Shown here piece by piece: positions 1-6,876 of a DNA stretch of 17,861 bases. The DNA lies in the NCBI GenBank assembly GCA_023267245.1, contig JAHFNP010000006.1, forward strand, positions 1 through 17,861, given 5' to 3'. Below the pieces are notes generated by a model. It worked only from the letters and a program-made list of their open reading frames with translations, searched no databases and was not told the origin of the DNA. This DNA comes from Candidatus Nomurabacteria bacterium (lineage in GTDB: Bacteria > Patescibacteriota > Minisyncoccia > Phycocordibacterales > UBA9973). The stretch's first letter is position 1. Every line of letters begins with the position of its first letter. Position numbers and translations under genes: made by a program.

Positions 1-595
1 AAACCTCTTCATCCTTACCTACTTCAATTTCTAACTTATATTTTAAAAATTCAGTAAAATCATTTAAAATTTTCTCAAATAAAAATACTGCTTCTTTTTT
101 CTGAACAATAACATCAATATCACCAACTTTTATTAATCCGTAATTTTTTGCGACTTCAGTAAGTTTATCCTTTCCTTGAGGATCTGAAGCAATCAATTTC
201 AAAAATTTAGTAACCTCATTTGAATCACTAATTATTGACTCGTCAAAAACAACAGATTTATTACTTACTGCTTTCAGGTCCAACTCTGAAAATAAACTAA
301 GTAGTTGTAAAATTTTTTCAAAATCAAGTGTTGAAAAATGTATTTTATCTATTTTACCCCCATCAACTTTTGATATTTCAACACCAGTTATTTTTTCAGA
401 ACTAGTTAAATAAGTAACTCGTAAATGAATACGAGAGGAGATTTTTACATCTAAATCTGGATTATCAACACTATTTTCAGTAATTGAAACATACTTGCCA
501 GTACCTTGAGGAAAATCAGCGACGTAAATAACACCAGTTCTTTTGTTGTTTATAATATCTGCTTCACTAGTTTTAAATATATTTAAAAGACTCAT
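1..595 (-). CDS. Shedu (SduA/DUF4263)-like defence protein, N-terminal part, cut by window edge
   Basis: An open frame of 198 codons runs from ATG at 595 to the left edge with no stop. Its ATG overlaps the hsdM TGA (ATGA), so the two are translationally coupled. The N-terminal ~85 residues look beta-rich (GVIYVADFPQ, RIHLRVTYL). They are followed by helices with the pattern 'SNEVTKFLKLIASDPQGKDKLTEVAKNYGLIKVGDIDVIVQKKEAVFLFEKIL' spread over residues ~115-178. In Shedu proteins this region precedes the nuclease domain, and the visible end (KYKLEIEVGKDEEV) sits where a 'W..FF..NPWI' motif would follow. The nuclease domain itself is beyond the edge, so the assignment is inferred from the N-terminal pattern and the location beside a restriction system. 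It does not look like HsdS (no target-recognition-domain features). An unrelated DUF4263-associated protein is possible. Confidence 0.6.
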   Translation of the reverse strand, partial: MSLLNIFKTSEADIINNKRTGVIYVADFPQGTGKYVSITENSVDNPDLDVKISSRIHLRVTYLTSSEKITGVEISKVDGGKIDKIHFSTLDFEKILQLLSLFSELDLKAVSNKSVVFDESIISDSNEVTKFLKLIASDPQGKDKLTEVAKNYGLIKVGDIDVIVQKKEAVFLFEKILNDFTEFLKYKLEIEVGKDEEV

Positions 596-2010
596 ATATT
601 CTTAATAATCTTCTTAATCTCCTCCTCTTTCCCTAAAATCCTCTCAATTAACTTTTTTGAACTCAACTCCACCACCACTTCCCCGCCTTTTGGATTCTTG
701 AAATCTAAATTAAAATTCCTTTCCTGGATTTCTTTGATAGATACTTTCCATGCATTATCATTCGCTTTTTTATTTTTAAACCACTTCGCCACCACATCAA
801 ACTCTGCATCGGTGATACCTCTATTCTTCGTATATTGCTTCAACCCTGCTGGCAAGGGCATTTGATAATACCAAATTTCTTTAGTCGGCTGACCCTTGGT
901 GAAGAAGACAAGATTTGTATTCACTCCGGCATACGGCTGAAAAACTCCAGGCGGAAGACGAATAATTGTATGAAGATTACATTCTTCAAGAAGTTTTCCT
1001 TTAATACGAGATTTTACTCCTTCCCCAAAAAGCGAACCATCAGGAAGCACGATACCGACTCTGCCACCTGGCTTGAGTAGCGCCATAAACAACACAAGGA
1101 AAAGATCCGCAGTTTCTTTGGTGCGAAAATCCGCTGGGAAATTCGCCTCTGTGCCGTCTTTCACACTTCCACCGAAAGGTGGGTTGGCAACGATAATATC
1201 CACACGATCTTTTGGCCCATAGTCACGAAGCGGATGAGAGAGCATATCTCCTCGACGAATTTGTTGAGGGATTTCTACGCCATGCAAAATCATATTGGTA
1301 ATGGCGAGTAAGTGCGGAAGCGGTTTTAATTCTACTCCGCGGATTTGCTGTTGAAGTTTTTGTTCATCTTTCTTTGTTTTGACTTCCCCACTCTTTCGGA
1401 TGTACTCAAGCGCACTGATAAGGAACCCTCCCGTACCGCACGCTGGATCGAGAATAATCTCACCAAGCTTCGGATCAAGCATACTGACGATAAAGTGTGT
1501 AAGAGGTCGCGGAGTGTAATACTCACCAGCATTACCGGCATTTTGAAGCTGTTTTAATAAATGTTCGTATATTTCGTTGAAGTGATGGCGGTCTTCTTTG
1601 CTATTAAAATCTATTTCGTTTATTTTATTTATAACTTGGCGTATCAATGTGCCTGACTTCATGTAATTGTAAGTATCTTCAAAAACTTCTTTTACAATAA
1701 GCCCAAGTGGATCATCATTTTGATTGAATTTCAAATCTTTAAGCTGTTTAAATAGCTTGTTGTTTATGAAATCAAGCAATTCATCGCCCGTAATACCTTC
1801 AGTATTAGTCGCCCAATTGCGCCAACGAAGCTCTTCTGAAATCGGAGAATGATATTTGGGGTCTACAAGCTCATATTCTTTTTCTTTGTCGTCAAAAATC
1901 TTCAAGAATAAAAGCCACACGAGCTGCGAAAGACGCTGTGCATCTCCGTCTACTCCGGCGTCCTTGCGCATGATGTCTTGGATATTTTTGATTATATTTT
2001 GGATGGCCAT
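592..2010 (-). CDS. hsdM: Type I restriction-modification system, DNA methyltransferase subunit HsdM
   Basis: This is the N6-adenine methyltransferase subunit, which with HsdS methylates the recognition sequence and forms the core of the R2M2S complex. The 472 residues carry the HsdM N-terminal helical domain (~1-130), the 'GEYYTPRPL' segment at 162-170, the SAM-binding motif DPACGTGG at 188-195, and the catalytic NPPF tetrapeptide at 276-279. The length is normal for the family. The gene starts 1 nt after the fic stop codon and its own TGA overlaps the next ATG, so it is the middle gene of a coupled fic-hsdM-DUF4263-like unit and has no promoter of its own. No hsdS is visible within the window. 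Confidence 0.96.
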   Translation of the reverse strand: MAIQNIIKNIQDIMRKDAGVDGDAQRLSQLVWLLFLKIFDDKEKEYELVDPKYHSPISEELRWRNWATNTEGITGDELLDFINNKLFKQLKDLKFNQNDDPLGLIVKEVFEDTYNYMKSGTLIRQVINKINEIDFNSKEDRHHFNEIYEHLLKQLQNAGNAGEYYTPRPLTHFIVSMLDPKLGEIILDPACGTGGFLISALEYIRKSGEVKTKKDEQKLQQQIRGVELKPLPHLLAITNMILHGVEIPQQIRRGDMLSHPLRDYGPKDRVDIIVANPPFGGSVKDGTEANFPADFRTKETADLFLVLFMALLKPGGRVGIVLPDGSLFGEGVKSRIKGKLLEECNLHTIIRLPPGVFQPYAGVNTNLVFFTKGQPTKEIWYYQMPLPAGLKQYTKNRGITDAEFDVVAKWFKNKKANDNAWKVSIKEIQERNFNLDFKNPKGGEVVVELSSKKLIERILGKEEEIKKIIKNI

Positions 2011-2011
2011 G

Positions 2012-3121
2012 TTATTTTTTATTTATGAAATCCGCATCGAATATTTTGTAATATTTTGTATATACATATTTTTGACCATATTTTACCTCTCCAAGGGGTT
2101 CTAAAATATTAAGATCAGTTAAACGCTGAATCATTTTATATGCACCTGGTTGTGTATATCCAGTCCACTTTTCAATATCTGCAATACCAACGATTGGTTG
2201 CTTATACAATTGCTGAAGAACTTCAAAAGTTTTTGAAGCAGTTTTAACACCAAGTGTTTGAATCTTTGCATGATCTTTTTCTCGAAGAGCGATAATTTTA
2301 TCACAAGTCTCAATAGATGACTTTGCAATATCTATAATTCCATCAAGAAAAAAAAGTAACCAACCTTCTATATCACTTTCTTCATCATGATAATTTGCAA
2401 GTTTAGCATAATACAATTTCTGATATTTCTTGAAATAGCTTGAAAGATATAAAACTGGCAACTCTAAGAGTCCCATATACTGTAGATATATAGTAATCAA
2501 CATACGACCAGTTCTACCATTTCCATCGGTAAATGGGTGTATAGTTTCAAACTGAGAATGCAACAGACCTGCTTTTATCAAAGCAGGTAAATCATCTTTC
2601 GCGTGAATAAATTTTTCAAGATCATCAAGGGCTTTTTTCATATCCTCAACATTTGGAGGGATGAATGTGGCATCTTTTGGCAATCGAGCTCCAATCCAAT
2701 TTTGAGAGTTTCTAAACTCCCCAGGATACGCATGCTGAGTAGATCGAGCCCCTTTCATTAATTTTTCATGTATCTCTCGAATAAAGCGTAATGAGATGGG
2801 TAAATCTGATACTCGTTTCATTGCAAAATTTACTGCACCAAGGGCTACTGCATCTTGAAACGTAGCTTGAGTTCCCTCTATTTGGCTTGAATATGTTGCA
2901 TCTTTTTTGATGAACATTAAAAGAAAAAAATCTTTATCTGGAAGAAGTTTTGTTATACCATCAAGTTTACCCAGAAGATGGGAGGCTTCTCCTTGCCTTT
3001 GATATACTTTATTAGAAAATTCAAAATCACCAGGGAATGGATATGGAAGAAATGTTTTTAACCCATCCTTATCTGGTCGATATGTACCTATAGAGTATTT
3101 TTTTTTATTGTTTGTATTCAT
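2012..3121 (-). CDS. Fic family protein (class II, self-inhibited) with C-terminal winged helix
   Basis: Fic enzymes transfer AMP (or another nucleotide-derived group) to hydroxyl side chains of target proteins. The catalytic signature HPFTDGNGRTGR is complete at residues 195-206, so the protein should be active. An N-terminal inhibitory motif of the (S/T)xxxE(G/N) type, SSQIEG at 78-83, marks a class II Fic that folds its inhibitory helix in cis. Residues ~295-345 form a predicted winged helix (IADIEKWTGYTQPGAYKMIQRL), the usual Fic DNA-binding tail, suggesting autoregulation. The gene sits between hsdR and hsdM, has its own sigma70-like promoter 15 nt upstream, and is 1 nt from hsdM. The target protein is unknown. 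Fic genes inside type I restriction loci occur elsewhere, but their role is not settled. Confidence 0.93.
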   Translation of the reverse strand: MNTNNKKKYSIGTYRPDKDGLKTFLPYPFPGDFEFSNKVYQRQGEASHLLGKLDGITKLLPDKDFFLLMFIKKDATYSSQIEGTQATFQDAVALGAVNFAMKRVSDLPISLRFIREIHEKLMKGARSTQHAYPGEFRNSQNWIGARLPKDATFIPPNVEDMKKALDDLEKFIHAKDDLPALIKAGLLHSQFETIHPFTDGNGRTGRMLITIYLQYMGLLELPVLYLSSYFKKYQKLYYAKLANYHDEESDIEGWLLFFLDGIIDIAKSSIETCDKIIALREKDHAKIQTLGVKTASKTFEVLQQLYKQPIVGIADIEKWTGYTQPGAYKMIQRLTDLNILEPLGEVKYGQKYVYTKYYKIFDADFINKK

Positions 3122-3136
3122 ATATTAGATACTAAC

Positions 3137-3165
3137 ATTTTATTCTTTTTTGTTTGTATTGTCAA
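3137..3165 (-). promoter_or_regulatory. sigma70-like promoter for fic-hsdM-DUF4263-like unit
   Basis: On the minus strand a perfect TTGACA (3165-3160) is separated by 17 nt from TAAAAT (3142-3137). The predicted start near 3130 leaves about 8 nt before the fic ATG at 3121, with no Shine-Dalgarno. The promoter lies between the hsdR stop codon and fic, so hsdM can be transcribed independently of hsdR. Confidence 0.75.
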
Positions 3166-3178
3166 TATAGATACAAAC
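3152..3178. promoter_or_regulatory. 8-bp inverted repeat flanking the fic -35 box, candidate operator
   Basis: GTTTGTAT (3152-3159), an 11-nt spacer and ATACAAAC (3171-3178) form a perfect inverted repeat that brackets the TTGACA box. One arm overlaps the last base of the hsdR stop codon. A third copy of the octamer lies in fic codons 2-4 (3110-3117). Placement over the -35 suggests a repressor site. The winged helix of the Fic protein itself is the obvious candidate binder, which is inference. Confidence 0.5.
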
Positions 3179-5523
3179 TAGCCAGAATAAAGCTCATTTT
3201 GTATGGTTTTAATGACTTCTAGATAGGCTTCTCTGCCGCCAAAAATGTCATTCACAATTTGTACTGGTGTGCCAAAATCAGTGAATGGTGAGACTTGCAG
3301 GTCACTTATATCATCGATAGCAGTAATACCTATATCAGCATATTTTTCTAGAAGCGCATCTATAACTTCTCGTGCCTTGCCTTCATATTTTGCAAAATAA
3401 TCTTTTTTCTTCACGTTTTCAGCGCGCTCTTTTCTAGTTAGTGGTTTCTTTCCATAAGCGATATGGCAAATAAGATCAAATGGATCGAGTTCTTTTCCTA
3501 TTTCCCTTTCTAGTTCTTCAAAAAATACTCCACGAGTTTTAAGCTCTTCAATAATAGCTTCTTTCTTTTCACTTTTTGTCCACGCTTTTAAAAATTCATC
3601 AAGTGAAGCATATTCACTTAAAATATTTTTCTTAGAATAATCTTTGAGCGACTCAGTAATAAGTTTTCCATCCTCGCCTATGTATTGTACACGTTCATTT
3701 ATAACTTTTACATCAACACCATTTATATAAAATTTGTGAGGAGTTTCTTTTACCATTCCGTCAATATTTATGTCCGGTTTTGGATATACAAAATCCTCAT
3801 TTGGTTCGGCAATAATATCTTCTGGTGGAGCTATCGGACCATCTCCCTTTGGCTCATATATCACTACTGGATCACCATCGAAATCTGGATCAGCAAAAAG
3901 TTCGGTCACATTACGAAAATCCATAATAGTAAAATACATTTTATTATAATCTTCTCGCACACGCGTACCACGACCAATGATTTGTTTAAATTCAGTCATG
4001 GAAGCAATATTTTGATCAAGTACAATTAGCTTGCAAGTTTGAGCATCAACACCCGTGGTCATAAGTTTAGAAGTGACAGCAATTACTGGGTAAGGATTTT
4101 CAGGATCAATAAAATTATCGAGCTCCCTCTTGCCTTCCTCATTGTCACCAGTAATACGAACGATGTATTTACGATTTTCAGATACTAGATCAGCGTTTTC
4201 ATTTGCTAATGCTTGGCGCATACGCACAGCGTGATCAATATCAACACAAAAAACTATAGCTTTTTGCATACGGTCAGTTTCCTTCATATATTGACTGATT
4301 TTCTTTGCGACAAGTTCTGTACGCTCATCTATCACAAGATCACGATCAAAATCTTTCGTGTTGTAGATACGATCTGGAATTTCATTTCCATACTTATCAG
4401 TCTTACCAATTTCTGGGCGATATCCTTCAACATCTCGATCAAGAATAATCCGAATAACTTTATACGGTGCAAGGAATCCATCATCAATACCTTGGCGAAG
4501 TGAATAAGTATATATTGGTTCACCGAAATATGATTGAGTGGAAATATCCTTGGTTTCTTTTGGGGTGGCAGTGAGGCCAATCTGAGTCGCACTTGAATAA
4601 TAATCAAGAACTTCACGCCATGAAGAATTATCTTTTGCACTTCCACGATGACATTCATCAACAACAACTAGGTCAAAAAAATCTGGCGAAAATTGTTTAA
4701 AAATATTATTTTCTTCTTCAATTCCGGTAATGCCTTGATAAAGAGCCATGTAAACTTCATAAGATTTATCGATATTTCGATTCTTAATTTTTGTCATCTT
4801 GTCACCAAAATGTTTGAAATCATTTATCATTGTTTGATCCGCAAGAATATTTCTATCTACTAGAAAAAGAATGCGCTTTTTTGTTTTAGATTTCCAAAGG
4901 CGCCAAATAATTTGGAAGGCTGTATAAGTCTTACCTGTACCCGTGGCCATAACAAGCAAAATACGCTTCTGCTCTTTTGCAACTGCCTCCACTGCACGAT
5001 TTATCGCAACTCGTTGAAAATAACGGGTTGATTTGCCGTTTATTTCTTGAAAATAATCCTGAGTAATAATTTGTTCAATCTCACCTGTTATACCCTTTGC
5101 TGTTTTATAGCGTTCATATAATTCTTCTGGCGTTGGGAATTTATCTAATGTAATCTCTCTTTCTTTTACACCTTCAGTAGCAAATCTGTCATGTTCAATA
5201 AATGCATCACCATTTGAACTAAACACAAAAGGAATATCAAGTACCTCTGCATAACCTAGTCCTTGTTCCATACCAGCACCAACACTATGTTTGTTGTCTT
5301 TTGCTTCTATAATCGCTATCGGTAGATCATCCTTATAATAAAGAATGAAATCAGCTCGCTTTTGTTCGCCCCGAGAAACAGTCTTACCACGAACAATAAT
5401 CTTACCTGCAGTAAAAGAAACTTGCTCGCGAATTTGATATTTTAAATCCCAACCACTAGCAATAACAGCAGGCAGAATATATTTTGAACAAATATCTTGT
5501 TCTGTAAGGGATTTTTTATCCAT
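3178..5523 (-). CDS. hsdR: Type I restriction endonuclease subunit HsdR (EcoEI-like)
   Basis: This is the motor and nuclease subunit of the type I restriction complex, which translocates and cuts unmethylated foreign DNA. The 781 residues contain a PD-(D/E)xK nuclease core near the N-terminus (D58, then E73-x-K75 in 'IIEAKD'), a superfamily 2 helicase with Walker A ATGTGKT at 193-199, DECH at 289-292, LTATP at 317-321 and motif VI QIIGRGTR at 514-521, and a C-terminal EcoEI-type helical region after ~620. All key residues are present. The start at 5523 fits family N-termini and lies 8 nt after an extended -10 box. It is the first gene of the restriction locus, with fic and hsdM following behind a separate promoter. 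Confidence 0.96.
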   Translation of the reverse strand: MDKKSLTEQDICSKYILPAVIASGWDLKYQIREQVSFTAGKIIVRGKTVSRGEQKRADFILYYKDDLPIAIIEAKDNKHSVGAGMEQGLGYAEVLDIPFVFSSNGDAFIEHDRFATEGVKEREITLDKFPTPEELYERYKTAKGITGEIEQIITQDYFQEINGKSTRYFQRVAINRAVEAVAKEQKRILLVMATGTGKTYTAFQIIWRLWKSKTKKRILFLVDRNILADQTMINDFKHFGDKMTKIKNRNIDKSYEVYMALYQGITGIEEENNIFKQFSPDFFDLVVVDECHRGSAKDNSSWREVLDYYSSATQIGLTATPKETKDISTQSYFGEPIYTYSLRQGIDDGFLAPYKVIRIILDRDVEGYRPEIGKTDKYGNEIPDRIYNTKDFDRDLVIDERTELVAKKISQYMKETDRMQKAIVFCVDIDHAVRMRQALANENADLVSENRKYIVRITGDNEEGKRELDNFIDPENPYPVIAVTSKLMTTGVDAQTCKLIVLDQNIASMTEFKQIIGRGTRVREDYNKMYFTIMDFRNVTELFADPDFDGDPVVIYEPKGDGPIAPPEDIIAEPNEDFVYPKPDINIDGMVKETPHKFYINGVDVKVINERVQYIGEDGKLITESLKDYSKKNILSEYASLDEFLKAWTKSEKKEAIIEELKTRGVFFEELEREIGKELDPFDLICHIAYGKKPLTRKERAENVKKKDYFAKYEGKAREVIDALLEKYADIGITAIDDISDLQVSPFTDFGTPVQIVNDIFGGREAYLEVIKTIQNELYSG

Positions 5524-5543
5524 TGTGGTTTATTTTACCACAA
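5523..5543 (-). promoter_or_regulatory. Extended -10 promoter of hsdR embedded in a 7-bp inverted repeat
   Basis: On the minus strand TGG-TAAAAT (hexamer 5537-5532) is an extended -10 without a convincing -35. The ATG follows after 8 nt, so the mRNA should have at most a 2-nt leader. The -10 sits inside a perfect inverted repeat, TTGTGGT (5523-5529) and ACCACAA (5537-5543), with a 7-nt centre. A protein bound there would block the promoter and the start codon together. Confidence 0.55.
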
Positions 5544-5573
5544 AAAGCCTTATTTACTAGTTCTTATAACTTT

Positions 5574-6239
5574 TTATAATAAATGCTTCTGTTGAAAACT
5601 CAAATAGCCGGTTTTACATAAAATAATGTGATCTATAATATCAATGCCAATAATTTTACCCGCTTCTATTAAACGCTTGGTCACTTCCCTATCTTCAGAC
5701 GAAGGTTCAAGCTTTCCAGAAGGATGATTGTGCGCAATGATGATACTGGCGGCGTGAAATAAAAGTGCGGGTTCGAAAACTTCGCGCGGGTGTACGAGAC
5801 TGGAATTTAGGGTACCGATAGAAATAGTTTGGCGTTCTATAAGGCAATTTTGAGTATCAAGATAAAAAGCGACAAAATGCTCTCGCTGCATTGAGCGAAT
5901 ATCGGCACAAAAATTCCAAACATCGTTAGCTGAAAGTATTTCCGGTTTGTTTTCAGCATTTAATCTTTTACCAAGTTCGAGGACAGCGAATACTTGTGAG
6001 GCTTTTGCCTTGCCCAAACCTTTTATTGCAAGTAAATCCGCAAGAGTGACTTTTTTAATTCTTATTTTCTTTATTGTATTTAAAATTTTTTTTGATAATT
6101 CAAGAACATTTAATCCTTTGATTCCTGAACCGAGAAGAATAGCCAAAAGTTCATGATCCTTCAATTTTTCGGGACCGTATTTTGCAAGTTTCTCGCGAGG
6201 TAAATCAACTTTTGATAAATCTTTGAGTTTCACTCTCAT
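5574..6239 (-). CDS. radC: RadC-like JAB/JAMM domain protein (UPF0758)
   Basis: The 221 residues have the family order: a helical N-terminus with 'LPREKLAKYGPEKLKDHELLAILL', a helix-hairpin-helix segment at ~66-85 (LLAIKGLGKAKASQ), and a C-terminal JAMM metalloprotease-like fold. The metal-site residues are all visible: E120, H170 and H172 in AHNHPSG, and D183 in SEDREV. The biochemical role of the family is not established; members are frequent on mobile and defence elements. ATG at 6239 directly abuts a TAAAAT box, so the likely true start is the in-frame GTG at 6233 (codon 3), where transcription is predicted to begin. The gene precedes hsdR by 50 nt. Confidence 0.92.
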   Translation of the reverse strand: MRVKLKDLSKVDLPREKLAKYGPEKLKDHELLAILLGSGIKGLNVLELSKKILNTIKKIRIKKVTLADLLAIKGLGKAKASQVFAVLELGKRLNAENKPEILSANDVWNFCADIRSMQREHFVAFYLDTQNCLIERQTISIGTLNSSLVHPREVFEPALLFHAASIIIAHNHPSGKLEPSSEDREVTKRLIEAGKIIGIDIIDHIILCKTGYLSFQQKHLL

Positions 6240-6268
6240 ATTTTATCATTTCCATAGCTGATTTTCAA
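6240..6268 (-). promoter_or_regulatory. Promoter of radC, apparently leaderless from GTG 6233
   Basis: TTGAAA (6268-6263), a 17-nt spacer and TAAAAT (6245-6240) match sigma70 spacing well. The -10 ends one base before ATG 6239, so that codon would not be transcribed in full. The GTG at 6233 is exactly 6 nt past the -10 and coincides with the predicted +1. Confidence 0.7.
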
Positions 6269-6283
6269 AGAAAAAAAAGTGGG

Positions 6284-6313
6284 AACGGCTCAAATACCGG
6301 TATTTGAGCCGTT
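6284..6313. repeat. Perfect 30-bp palindrome in a GC-rich patch
   Basis: AACGGCTCAAATACC (6284-6298) is followed without a spacer by its exact reverse complement (6299-6313). Read on the minus strand it is followed 5 nt later by eight T residues (6278-6271), so it may be a second terminator downstream of the 125-aa gene. It lies 15 bp upstream of the radC -35, so it may equally be a dimeric protein-binding site. A 10-bp palindrome TTCCGCGGAA is at 6351-6360, and the DNA between (6299-6360) is much richer in G and C than its surroundings. Confidence 0.85.
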
Positions 6314-6362
6314 GGGTTAGTAGGCATCGGCACCTGTGGACTGGGTTGGGTTCCGCGGAAAT

Positions 6363-6396
6363 AAAAAAAAAGACCCACCATTAGGATGAGTCTTTT
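6363..6396 (-). terminator. Intrinsic terminator after the 125-aa coiled-coil gene
   Basis: In minus-strand RNA, 6396-6385 pairs with 6379-6368 (12 pairs, two of them G-U) around a 5-nt loop, with the base of the stem running into a U tract (plus-strand A tract 6363-6371). It begins 3 nt after the TAA at 6400-6402. Confidence 0.8.
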
Positions 6397-6399
6397 CGA

Positions 6400-6777
6400 T
6401 TAATTTGAACTAATTACTTTGTTTGCCGCATTTTGTTTGTGGTATTCAACATAATCAAGCCAGAGGTCTATTGAAAGCCCAAGTGCCTTTTTGAAAGTCC
6501 TTTGATAAAATTCTTCCGCATATTTTTTCGAAGAAGTAAATGTAGTGGGACTTGCTTTCTCTTTTTGTTCGAGTAATTCCATTTTTTGCTCATACTCACT
6601 CGCATGGAATTTCAAGGCTTCATTGATTTTTGTTTCGGCAAATGAAATGTGTTCAAGCATTTCTTTGTCTTTGTCCGATTGCGGCTGGAGCCCTTTTTTG
6701 TGGATAGCCAACTTTTGGTCAAGAATTTCTTGGAATTCCTGGAGCTGATTGCTGAGGTAATCTTTCTGTTCTGTCAT
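6400..6777 (-). CDS. Small coiled-coil protein of unknown function
   Basis: The 125 residues are hydrophilic and almost entirely helical, with heptad-like stretches at 1-75 (NQLQEFQEILDQKL, YEQKMELLEQKEK), followed by 'SSKKYAEEFYQRTFKKALGLSIDLWLDYVEYHKQ', a more amphipathic segment near the C-terminus. There is no signal peptide or membrane segment, and I recognise no family. The gene forms its own transcription unit, with a strong promoter at 6828-6856, a leader of about 43 nt without a Shine-Dalgarno, and an intrinsic terminator immediately after the stop. It lies between the RhuM-Doc gene and radC. A role as a partner or regulator of either neighbour is only a guess. Confidence 0.75.
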   Translation of the reverse strand: MTEQKDYLSNQLQEFQEILDQKLAIHKKGLQPQSDKDKEMLEHISFAETKINEALKFHASEYEQKMELLEQKEKASPTTFTSSKKYAEEFYQRTFKKALGLSIDLWLDYVEYHKQNAANKVISSN

Positions 6778-6827
6778 TTTTTGGATTTGATTTAGATTGT
6801 TTGTATTAAGGAACTAATAGCGTATGG

Positions 6828-6856
6828 ATAATAGGATATTTTTAGTAATGAGTCAA
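6828..6856 (-). promoter_or_regulatory. sigma70-like promoter for the 125-aa gene
   Basis: TTGACT (6856-6851), 17 nt, TATTAT (6833-6828). The predicted start near 6821 gives a leader of about 43 nt before ATG 6777, one of the few long leaders here. The octamer GTTTGTAT, also seen at the fic promoter, lies inside this leader on the plus strand at 6799-6806. Confidence 0.7.
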
Positions 6857-6876
6857 CTACGGGGCTAGGCATTTTA

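Noticed and set aside
592..594. UGA read as glycine (code 25) as in some CPR lineages
   Set aside because: hsdM ends at this TGA at the normal family length, with an ATGA overlap into the next gene. Read-through would add only a few codons.
3685..4503. Open frames on the plus strand opposite hsdR
   Set aside because: They lie opposite a clearly conserved helicase, are rich in Ile/Tyr/Phe/His as antisense frames of AT-rich genes are, and have no promoter.
5556..5561. ACTAGT upstream of hsdR as a second YerC/TrpR operator
   Set aside because: It is only 6 bp, lacks the outer GT/AC of the site at 16794, and similar ACTAG words occur inside coding sequence.
6299..6360. tRNA or attachment-site remnant in the GC-rich patch
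   Set aside because: I could not find a T-loop, anticodon stem or a repeated copy elsewhere in the window.
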